From Paragonimus westermani (taxonomy: Eukaryota; Platyhelminthes; Trematoda; Plagiorchiida; Troglotrematidae): a stretch of 64,000 nt of DNA. This document shows positions 1 through 9,129 of the stretch, one piece after another. A program made the position numbers and the translations under genes. Positions within the stretch are counted from its first letter, which is position 1. Each line of letters begins with the position of its first letter. A model generated the notes under the pieces. It was not told the origin of the DNA. It saw nothing but the letters and a program-made list of their open reading frames with translations, and searched no databases. The stretch lies in NCBI GenBank assembly GCA_008508345.1, contig QNGE01001036.1, positions 134,728 through 198,727 of the forward strand, written 5' to 3'.

Positions 1-3000
1 AGGGTAAGTGAGTTCATCGGTATGAATTGGAATCACACAAACAAAAAAGTCATTCACACAGAAATGCGTGTAATCATTTCAATGATGGTTAGAAAAAGAA
101 CAATTGTTTCAGCCAAAATAATTTTGTCAGCCAGCCAGTAGAAGTACCCAACTTAGAATGAAACACTCTCCGATTGAAACAAAAAGCGTTGTAATTAGTT
201 AATTCAAGCGAGATCAATGAATGTCTGGCCGATGTCTCGTTCTCCCAAACGATAGGGCAATTCAGACAGAAAATCGAACCTAGACTATCATACAGCTTAC
301 TTCGCTTTCTTTGTAACATACCAAAAGCCTGATTCCTAATACTACCCTGTTAGAACAGGTTTGATATCATTTAGGACAAAATGCTTATAGTCTACACTGG
401 GAACGTGATTATTCTTAACTATTGGTCACAGCAGTCAGAGATGAAATAGTCCTTGAAGTGAAAGTTGAAGGACATTAATAAAAAAATAGTCAACACAACA
501 CTAACTATTTGGTCTGTTCTTTTCATTTGCAAGGACGTGGTGGTCCGAAAGTGTATGACCGTTTTTCTGTGTTAGGGTTGATAACCACAACTGCTCCCGA
601 TGTAATCTGATTAGCGGAAAATTGATGGTGTTTACACTGGGTCTTCTCATCTAGTTCAAGCTTAAAATATGCAACTTTTTTAAGTGTTCGTGAACTTTTC
701 CGCTAAATGTGAGGTGTTTATGTTAATTTCACATTCATCCCATTGCCACACAGTGCACATTATCCAGTTCAGTTTGACTCACTTCTCTATGAAAAACGAA
801 TGTGTACACGCGCAAACAAACTGGGTTTGGGCATTTCGACCCACCAGTTTAAAATGAACTTAAAAACACGCTGTGTATTTTGAACTTAGGCTGGACACAG
901 ATCAATACAGCCAGAAATAGGAACTCCAGGAATCGAGCAGAAACTCTATGTATCTCAGATAATCTTGACTTTATGGTAGCTTCACTGTTCCATGTTCATT
1001 TGACCGATAGACAAATTCTATTTTTGTTGACATAACTAGAATGACGCTTTTTATCTAACCGCGATTCAGACATCCTGGGTTTAGATGTGGGGGTTCAGTA
1101 GACATTAAACACCTGTGGTTTGTGCATATCCGAAAAATTAATCAATCCACATAGGTTTTCATGATGTTGGTGCCTGTATTGTAACCTACCAGGCGGTGCG
1201 TGAAATTAAAATATAAATCAACTCTGATCTCAGTGTACCTGTAACAGCAGCCTGAAATCTGGGTAGGTGTACAGTCTTATGAAGCTACAATGTTGAATAA
1301 AAATTATTTCCCTCATTTCGGCACATCTGAATGGAACTCATCGCATACGTGCAGTATGAATACGATCTCAACTGTTCACGTTTCTCCGATCCGTAGATCG
1401 AGAGAAAGCCCAACACTGAAACATATCATGAGCCTTGGGTCCGCATCCGGACAGTATGATCATACTTCTTGTTTGCACATACTGATATGAAGAGGGCACA
1501 GAATTTGCTTATCTTTAGGTTCTTTTAGAGGAGTTTGCTCTTAGTGAAAATTTATCGACACTCCATTTGAAGAGGACTGTTTTGTTACATCCGCTTTATT
1601 CCTTAAAGCTTTAGACGGACTTTTTCAAACATAGCGTTAGCTTGTTATTCCAGTTTCTAACTGCGCATAATGTATGCCAATGAAATGTCTTGGATACGAC
1701 GATTAAAACGGACCAGCCCATTTGCAATCAATATGCAGGTTGTAACTTCGAAGAAACCCATTTGTCTAACACGTTGAATCCTGTAATTTAACGTGTGAGA
1801 CTAACGCCTTTGAAGAAACCCCTTTGGCTCCTGAAATATGTAGGTATTTGCCAGTTTCCACAGTTTCATGTCATAGCCGATAATAGGCCGTTTAACTTCA
1901 TCGTTACATCTACGGATAAGTTTATGCGATCGTTTCTCGAAGTGTTCAAAATATTAAACAAAATCCCTGATTATTTCTATGTCATCTGGCCCAAACCTGC
2001 AAATTACGATTTACTTGACTTAAGAGTAGCTCCGTTTTTGACAAACCACAAAACAAGCCACTCGACCCCCAAGAAGCAAAAATCGGATTAAACTCATAAG
2101 TTGGCGTTCGACAAAAAACTCACTTATATGGATTCAGCTATCGTCCGTTTCGTTTGCAGAAAATCCAATTTGGTGTTTACAATCGCCTCAGCATCACCGA
2201 TTTGTGTATAGAAGAAAATGTTGTATAAGTAAAGATCTCCATTTGGGTGTTGTTTCACTCGGGTGTTTACCCGTTTACGCGCGTGTGGTGTATCGTTAAA
2301 AATGCAACAATGTTCACACTGAACCACTGGTAAACACTTGTCTCTTGTAAACTAGCTCAATTCGTTGTATGGTGTATAAAAAGTTGCACTCCAGTGTAAT
2401 TTATGAGTATCTTCTGTAGAGTTGATAGAGTACGGAGGATGTGGTGACCGTAGCAAAAGTTACACCAACATTAACAAAAATGGTGGTTTGATAAAATTAT
2501 ATCAGCTAGCTATCTCACATGTTTTGCGGAGTGTTGGTATTGCTGTGGCAAGGGATAAACGCACATTCGTGTACAACGTACTGGTATTGTCCAATCGCGT
2601 GGCCGATCGAGTTGGACGCTTTGCTTAATTGTGCGACTGCGTCCATAGCCTCGTTTTCCTGTGTCTGTGTGTGTGGCCGTGCACCCATGAAAGCACGCGT
2701 AGAAAGGCTGGTGAAACAGCGAGCAAGAGTGCGTTCGTGCGTGTGTTCTGATAGTTATGCGTAAATGGCCCGGATGTACAGGTTTGCTTCCGTGCACATG
2801 TGGGGCCGGCCCATCAAAATTTCTGTTTGTTGACCCGGTTTATCTCGATAGGGACAAAACGACGCCAGCCAAACACACTTTGTGGCCAAGCCACTTACGG
2901 CGAAAGAACAACGATCGAGAAGCGTGCCAGAAAGCACTGAATTTGGGTTTGACTAGCTTCCTCTCAACCTTATGCACTACGGTATTTCATACTATGGTCA

Positions 3001-4837
3001 GCGAAAACCAATCCTTGGGTCAATGACGAAGAGATCGGCTGATCGATAGTACAACTGCATGTGTGGTTGGGCAAGGTAATCGTAGTCAGCATACGGTAGG
3101 AAAAAATCACACAAATGGTATGTTAAGACTCCTGATCTGTCGTATGTATACACGTGCGCGTTGGTGGAAACTTACTGACCGGATTGTTTAAAACCAGTGT
3201 GTTTCATTCTGCCACCATCTACAACTATTTCGTCTTTTCCTAAAGTACGCCATTGGACCAAATGTACAAACAATGATATTTGGCTTAAGTTAGTTGTGAG
3301 AGTGCACAGCTCCCGCTCTCGACTTGCTGTGCTAACCAGGTCCAATGATTGAATGTCCACTCTCTCTGAATGAAAAAAGGAGTGTTTTGCCCGTTCTTTC
3401 TCAGTTTCTACCGTTTACGGAAAGTTTGCTGTTCCTCGTTTGTTCACCAGTCCATCCTTTTCAGCAACTAAGGTCCTTCCCATCCCAATCGATATTGTGG
3501 CTGTCAAATACTAAACTTTGGCGAACGATTGAAATGTGGAGGGTGGTCGGACACTTCACCATGATATGGCAAGTGAGAGACCATACATGTATTCATTCCT
3601 GAGATGAACTGCTGAGCGACTGCCTGGGTACTCCCATAATACAAAACAATAGTGGTTCTTCCCATGTGTAAACTTTCATTTAATTGGCTGGAAAGGAAAG
3701 AATACTCCCTCGTGGGTGATGGTTTTAATTAAATGTGCTATATCAACTTACTATGAGATCAACTGTTGACAGCACCACCTGTTTAGGTGTACTAGTTATC
3801 TCGAGAAATCAGCACTAATAGCCGGTGATGGTGCTGTTTAATGCAGTTGAGACAGTCGTACAGATAGAACCGTCCTCATTAAGTCAAAGGCACACTGAAT
3901 GAGTTGCTGGTTTTTACAGAACACGTTATCTTATTCCAGATAGAACGTCCGGTCACGTGAAGCAGTGACATGGTTATGTGAACCTCGAGTAGTCGACCGT
4001 TGAACACTAATGGGCGATTTTGAGCAGACATTACCAGATGGTGTTCGTTTCTTTCGCAGCATTCGCACCAATCCTCATTTGACAGCAGATAGGCATTGGC
4101 TAACTGTCTGTTGCTGCTGACAGTATATCCTGATCTATGTCGACTGTGTTTTGGAAACCGCTTTATACTCTACCTCCCCCTTCATAGGTGAATGTAAGTT
4201 AATTCAATTGCATGTTTATTAAGGAAGGCAGCAAATGCCGAAAGTTTGTGTACCGTAAAAGAGGCACCAAATCTGGGAAATTATGAGAATTGTGTGACCA
4301 AGAACCGGCATAAGCACACTCTCAGTGAGCATCTTGTTCTAATATCAAACAAGTGGCACACCTTCTGATTAATAATTCTAGACAGTAGGCGTACACATGC
4401 TCTTTATTATCCAAATGCAAACGAGCGAGCAACTGGAAGCCCATAAACAAAAATAAATACTGAAAATGGTGCAAAAAATGTAAATACAATTGTTGTAACG
4501 GTTGGATTTACAAAGGTAAAGCGTTTGAAGCAGATCATTTCACCTGAATTAAGCCGACGCTTCAAGTTACTCATAATGTTGTGTATGGTGTCTGAAGGGA
4601 AACAACCGCTCTTTAGAAATACCTTCATCACCTTGATTAAACTAATTATTTCTTTCAGTGGTAGACAATAAGATACATTTTGAAACCGTCAGAAAATGTT
4701 TTCAAGAATTGTCGTTTTTAGTGCTGAGGAAATCCAGGCAACTTTACCACTACTATACAATGGAGAAAACCATGTTAGTAACGGAACACAAATGAGCACA
4801 TGAATATTTCGATAAATTGCAAATGTCCGATTCAGTT
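1..4837. other. Unassigned intergenic or intronic DNA
   Basis: I recognise no gene, RNA or element here. The open frames are under 100 codons, none resembles a family I know, and they are explained by chance. The first bases read AGG followed by GTAAGTGAG, a good match to a 5' splice donor, so an exon might end at position 3. Without the sequence to the left this cannot be judged. The block at about 2555-2960 is listed separately because its base composition differs. Confidence 0.5.
2555..2960. promoter_or_regulatory. CpG-dense block, possible promoter region
   Basis: About 400 bp are visibly richer in G+C than the flanks and carry many CpG dinucleotides (roughly 30 or more by eye), whereas the surrounding kilobases have few. 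Short frames are open on both strands but none resembles a known protein. Such a block could be a promoter or first-exon region, or the worn remains of a GC-rich mobile element. I see no clear TATA box, initiator or splice signal that would decide between these, so the regulatory label is only a guess. Confidence 0.2.
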
Positions 4838-5085
4838 ATGAGAAAAAACACATTACCAACACGCTCGTTCCTATTGTTTCAACATCAGATTAAACACAAC
4901 ACGTTTATAGGGGTCTGATGGGTGTAAAGATAACATAATACGGGAGACAGATGTCAGCCTTTCGTGTCTATCCGGTTTGAGTTACATCACACTGAACATG
5001 TGATTCGTACGGAACTTGAAGGGGAAGCGTTACATGTACGCAACCCTTGTATTCTGGGTTTGTGTGCACGGTCATGGAGGGTTTA
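4838..5085 (-). repeat. Left inverted arm: PLE 3'-terminal sequence
   Basis: Read on the minus strand, this arm holds the last codons of the PLE ORF (a T-L-N-P-P end followed by TGA) and then the 3' untranslated end. It matches the right arm almost base for base over some 200 bp. The largest difference is a 13-nt segment present only in the right arm, next to the shared stretch reading GGTTTGAGTT on the minus strand. The shared end is a T-run followed by CTCAT, after which the flanks differ. It contains the conserved motif CTGATG...GAAAC discussed under the terminal motif. Confidence 0.85.
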
Positions 5086-5240
5086 ATGTTTTGACAATAA
5101 CCGCTGGTTTGTCCGCCTCACTAACTAATTTGTTTTTAGACCAAAAAGTAATCATTTTACCTACATATTCATCTTCATCAGATATGACTACTCCAGAACG
5201 TTTGTCATGAATGGATGTTAATACGCTTCCGTTCTGTATC
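5072..5240 (-). pseudogene. PLE reverse transcriptase, N-terminal fragment fused to the ORF end
   Basis: On the minus strand the frame reads a D-K-x-S-G-V-V-I stretch followed by a D-x-x-E-Y-V-x-K-M stretch. This is the pattern PLE reverse transcriptases show near the start of the RT domain (DKG.G.V.......Y..KM). About 30 codons later the frame reaches the ORF terminus shared with the right arm and stops at 5072-5074. Most of RT and all of the endonuclease are therefore missing: an internal deletion. The glycine usual after DK is arginine here. The open frame continues upstream to 5311, but that part lies opposite plus-strand RT coding sequence and is probably fortuitous. Non-functional. Confidence 0.55.
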
Positions 5241-5540
5241 AGAGTCTTCAGTGAACGCAATAGCCAAGAACCCGAAGCACCCGCAGTTAAGGCGTTTCTG
5301 GACATGCTCATGCCTCGTCACCAGGATGTCTGGACACAACGGCAGGTGTATCGTAAGACACTCTAGACCGGCAAGTATACAGTCGACAACGGTTCATACT
5401 ACTGGGGCGAAAGAGGAATCTAATCACACGCCTGATCCGTAAAGCTGCGAACATGTGCTCTGGCAACGCCATTGAGGAGGTGAGACAATCTGTCCCTGAT
5501 CTTTTCATTGAAAATGGGTATTCGGAACAGCTTAATCATA
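5216..5540 (+). pseudogene. PLE reverse transcriptase, C-terminal part (decayed)
   Basis: In the first frame a typical F-L-D-x-L segment (5295-5309) is followed by V-Y-R-K (5346-5357) and a T-G-x-Y segment. This is the PLE pattern that follows the catalytic palm (FLDVL ... VYRK.T.TG.Y). A TAG interrupts it at 5364-5366. Between 5400 and 5414 the frame shifts and the next conserved stretch follows: a basic segment ending in C-S, then an acidic helix and N-G-Y at 5513-5521, as in the PLE RT-to-endonuclease connector. The palm motif with the paired aspartates is not present because the copy begins downstream of it. The family is clear; the copy is inactive. Confidence 0.75.
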
Positions 5541-5690
5541 CGAATATGCTGGTGAACACTAGGCTAGACATATTACAAACTAATAGCAAAAAGCCTGTTC
5601 ATTCTTCTTTGTTTTTTTAAAGACGATAACATCACTTAAGGCACAATTCGTTGTCTTGATACGGTAATTTTTGAAACACATTTCGCAGCA

Positions 5691-6096
5691 CAGCTACGTG
5701 TTGAGAGTATTGCTGTATGTATGTTACGCACGCAGTTGTAAGACATATTGCCTGCTCATGCCACCATCTTTTTATGTCTGCCGTTTTGTCTGTTCTTGTG
5801 GAACATAGGCTGCATAAGGCATACACCACGGCGATTATCCTGCGGCATTTGGCGGCACCAACCTATGTGGCTGACGCGAGGATCGACAAAGTATTGTTCC
5901 TCTGCAGTTGGTGCGCAGCTGATCGATTCAAACTACCTGATTAGTTCAACCGATTCGTTCAAGCCGATTTAATGAGTATGTGGGGTGCAATCGAAGCAAG
6001 TCAGAGGTCGTGTATTGGCAATCACAGAGGCCTGTGAAATTTGCCTGCAATCACCACCACTGTGCGCTCAAAACGGAGAATCATAACACTGAACTC
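5691..6096 (+). pseudogene. PLE GIY-YIG endonuclease domain (decayed)
   Basis: One plus-strand frame keeps the PLE endonuclease in order: an L-P-A-H-A-T-like entry with spaced cysteines (from about 5745), a T-P-R-R-L segment corresponding to the arginine helix, an L-T-R-G-S-T-K segment, and a G-A-Q-L-I-D-S-N stretch where PLEs have the histidine-rich H-L-x-x-x-x-H region. The end carries I-T-E-A with its glutamate at 6027-6029, then L-C-A-Q, a common PLE terminus. GIY-YIG enzymes use the conserved arginine and glutamate to nick DNA; in PLEs this primes reverse transcription. In-frame stops at 5739, 5970 and 5973, and loss of the GIY and YIG tripeptides themselves, show decay. It runs straight into the right arm. 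Confidence 0.75.
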
Positions 6097-6350
6097 TCCA
6101 TGACCAGGCACACAAACCCAGAATACAAGGGTTGCGTACATGTAACGCTTCCCCTTCAAGTTTCGTACGAATCACATGTTCAGTGTGATGTAACTAAGTC
6201 TTAAAACTCAAACCGGATACACACTAAAGACTGACATCTGTTTCACGTAGTAAGTTATCTTTACACCCATCAGACCCCTATAAACGTGTTGTGTTTAATC
6301 TGATGTTGAAACAACGGGGAAGAGCTTGTTCGCTGTATGTTCCTTTTTTC
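6089..6350 (+). repeat. Right inverted arm: PLE 3'-terminal sequence
   Basis: This is the plus-strand counterpart of the left arm. It begins with the last PLE codons (a T-L-N-S-P segment) and continues as 3' untranslated sequence to a T-rich end at about 6350. Relative to the left arm it has an extra 13-nt segment near 6196 and changes near the outer end, where the left arm keeps the better T-run plus CTCAT terminus. Its position directly after the endonuclease makes it the natural 3' end of the plus-strand copy. Confidence 0.85.
6265..6350 (+). other. Conserved structured motif in the PLE 3' end
   Basis: A TAAAC-loop-GTTTA hairpin is followed by CTGATG, a GAAAC, and an AGC-loop-GCT hairpin. 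The same series occurs on the minus strand in the left arm (about 4838-4925) and, diverged to roughly 70 % by eye, at 61684-61759. There the first stem reads TAAAT-loop-ATTTA, a compensatory C-G to T-A change. PLE terminal repeats are known to carry hammerhead ribozymes, whose core includes CUGAUGA and GAAA. I could not draw all three hammerhead stems, so ribozyme activity remains a question. Confidence 0.4.
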
Positions 6351-6489
6351 GACCCAAATAACTAGTGATTGGGTGCTGATTCATTTGGATGTAAACGATA
6401 AAACTTACAGTCTTTAGACTTGAAACACTTTTTAATTAGCGGTCTAGTGAACGGTTTTGACATAGGTAAACTTGTTCAATTTTCTATAG

Positions 6490-6601
6490 CCGTCGACTGC
6501 GATCCGGAACATGATTGTGAGGAAATTTCGTTTATTTGCACAAACACGATGAGAATATTTTGTGAAAAAAGAAACCCTCATGAACCATACCATAGCTTTT
6601 T
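6490..6601 (+). CDS. Candidate internal exon, cysteine-rich (unrecognised)
   Basis: A pyrimidine-rich stretch ending in TATAG precedes the segment, and GTAAGTGA, a near-perfect donor, follows it. The 112 bp are open in the frame that encodes four cysteines spaced C-x5-C-x6-C-x7-C within about 37 residues, which suggests an extracellular disulphide-bonded domain. Entry phase is 1 and exit phase 2. It lies 140 bp beyond the PLE insertion, which would then sit in the upstream intron. I do not recognise the protein. Short open segments with acceptable splice signals also arise by chance, hence the low confidence. Confidence 0.28.
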
Positions 6602-8907
6602 GTAAGTGAACAGAGCCGGAAATAACGTCATCTTAGAGACTTGAGCATTAGATTTGGCTTGTCGAAACAGACTCTCTCCATAACACCCAAACACTATTCT
6701 CACTAAACCTTCAGTGTTTCAGACGGTCCACTTTTACCCAGTACATAGTTAAACTCATTCTATTTTCTATGGTTCGACCGTGTTGATAACAGGAACGCTT
6801 GCAAGAACAACTGATTTGATCCAGGTGAGCTGAAATTCTAACACCTGTACCAGTTGCAAACTTGCGTTTGTCAGTGAAATAAGTGGTCCGTAAATCTTTA
6901 AATTGCTGCACTGCCGCTCTTGGTATCAGTTGTTCCTTTTTGGACACATGGGAAGAATAAAACTCAATCCTAATTTTTACAGTTTCTGATCTCATGTTCA
7001 CTGACGGTACAGATAATCTCAGATAAAAAGATCATGCATAAAGTCTGACACCTCAGTTAGAACTAGGTGTTAGTGCTTGCAATTCCTAACTGAAAGCCTT
7101 GATTGCTTCAGTTTACTTGTAACCACTCGCTTCTATACCATCGTGCACGATTACCAGCTACATAATTTTAGACATTGCAAAAATATGTAGATGCCTGAAA
7201 ACATTCCGGCGTGGTCAGTTCCATAACTAGCCCGAAACAGAACCAGCTGTATTGGAACGTTTCAACAGTGTAACTGGAAAAGTCAGAAAACCTTGTAAGA
7301 AGGCAGGATTATATCACACGTTTCACGAAGGTTTTGACAAGGTATTCAGTATTTTGAAAAGACGCAAACTTTACTTCTACTAGACGCTCTTCCTTACGGC
7401 GTCCCTACCTTGCCGTTAATGTTCCGCCTCTGAAACGATCGCGCTTTCCACTCTCTCGTAACGTTAAAAGTATCGTCTTTTGTTGGCAAGCAATAGGTTG
7501 TGTAGGAGAGTACCAACGTTTCAAACAAATATCTTGATTAATTATTTCAAACTTTGACCGATTCTGCAAGACCCACGAATTACGATACAGCAAGACAAGA
7601 AAGCAGAAAGGATGAACGTAGCGGTTTTCTAATAACCCATGTATTCGCCCACTTTTCGAGCTGATAGAAATAACCGAACTGCCATCACGTTTGTACAAGA
7701 CTGTGGCCTTGAGTGTCACACAGGGGTGACAATCTTTATTCAAATGAACAAAACATCCCTGTCTTATGAGTGACACAAGACACGTCAAATGTTACTTGAG
7801 GCCCGTGTTCTCATGGCTAGGTTTACCCTACCTCTAACATATGCATTTATATTTAGAGTTGACACTTTAAAACAAAATGCACGGGGTGAATAAATTACAA
7901 GTAGAATGATGCGTTGGATATTCGAAATATAATACACTTGCATCCGAGGGGTAGAAATTGTTGGGTTCATCTCTAATGACCTGAAGACAGCTACCGAATT
8001 TTAGTCTCGTGTTGATTTTAATGGAAATCTTTTCTGACTCATCAAACGATCTTCGTTAGATTTTCAATTAGTTGTCACTTTGATCCTTTTTGTTGATCCT
8101 ATCTCCAAACCATCTAACTCAAAGATCTTAAATCATCACAGTCTCTGTGAGTAACTTTATACTCTGTTTACTTTAACTTGTGTGGATATACCTATACAAT
8201 TATGGGCACATACTTAAGATAGGGTATGTGTGGTCTATTAATGAATAGTATGTGTCTTCAGACGCCCGCTGTTTCATTCTATCGCTAAGCTAAGAAACTC
8301 TCAGTGGAAGTAATGTTGGCGAAAGTGCTCTTATCGTTTTTACATTAAATAGTCTGGATTTTCGGAAGAACTGGCGGTCAGGTGTGTATTCTTGAAGTCG
8401 TTACGACTGTGTTGACTACCGTTTACCCTTATTTAGTACCCGGAACATCTACTTTACAGTGATACATTGTTGTGGGCCGAGCTTCCTAAACAAAGTATGA
8501 TGCTCGCGCTGCAGGCTGACCGATGACTAGAGTTTTAAGCCTCTTTTTTTGAAAGGACCTAGTAAGTACTGATTATTCGAATCAATCCCAAACCGATTAA
8601 AACGCACATTGATTTTCACCGTTAAAAGTTTCTTCTTTTGGGCAACTCACGGTCATGTGTGCACTTTTTCTTGAAGCATACGCTGACCATAAAAATTCCA
8701 GATTTTCCGTTGATCGTACGGTTAACAATCATTTGACGTACCACAGTTAAGTTGAACAATATTAAGAGCATTTCATAAATTTCTTATTGAGGTGAACTTT
8801 TTAACAAAGATCTTTTCAAGAAAAGAAGCAAGCTGGAGTCTCGTTACCGAATGAGCCAATTCTTGACAAGATAAACATGCGAACTACGCAGACGAACTCA
8901 AACACAC

Positions 8908-9129
8908 CTTCTGTATGTAGGTGAACTGGAACTGGGAACCCTCTGTAGGACAGAAAAGTGCTTTTGTCATAAAGCTCTCAAGCACGCCAAGCAATAAGGA
9001 TATAGAAGAAGAGGCGTTGAGTCGACGAGTATATGTAATGAAGAACGAGGGCAGTCGGTTTCTGGGTTCTCCTCTTGCACCATATGGGGGTGGAACATGT
9101 AACGAGCCGTCTAACAACTTCCCACACAA
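8908..9129 (-). CDS. Candidate internal exon (unrecognised)
   Basis: Read on the minus strand, the segment follows an acceptor-like GTGTGACAG and ends with CAGAAG before GTGTGT, a usable donor. It is 222 bp (74 codons), phase 0 at both ends, and its codons look protein-like. The product would be proline- and serine-containing with a short hydrophobic stretch (S-I-S-L-L-L-G-V-L). The opposite strand is also open for 106 codons over the same region, which weakens the case. No family was recognised. Confidence 0.18.

Larger units (their letters stand above)
4838..6350 (+). mobile_element. Penelope-like element insertion made of two inverted partial copies
   Basis: The two ends are long inverted repeats of about 240-260 bp (4838-5085 and 6089-6350). 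Between them lie recognisable pieces of a PLE polyprotein. The plus-strand piece runs from the C-terminal half of the reverse transcriptase through a GIY-YIG endonuclease into the right arm. The minus-strand piece is a short N-terminal RT segment that runs directly into the left arm, so the rest of the ORF is deleted there. The coding polarity switches at about 5216-5243. PLEs are known for complex insertions with truncated or inverted partners, and this layout fits. All coding parts carry stops or frameshifts, so the copy is dead. I saw no confident target-site duplication. Confidence 0.8.

Noticed and set aside
5241..5311. Upstream part of the minus-strand frame that contains the PLE RT N-terminal fragment
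   Set aside because: It overlaps plus-strand PLE RT codons that match the family much better, so any RT look on the minus strand there is taken as coincidence.
7405..7788. 127-codon minus-strand frame ending at AAG before GTAGGG
   Set aside because: The donor is good and an internal TTGCAG could be an acceptor, but no single start or family feature makes it better than the chance frames of the same length.
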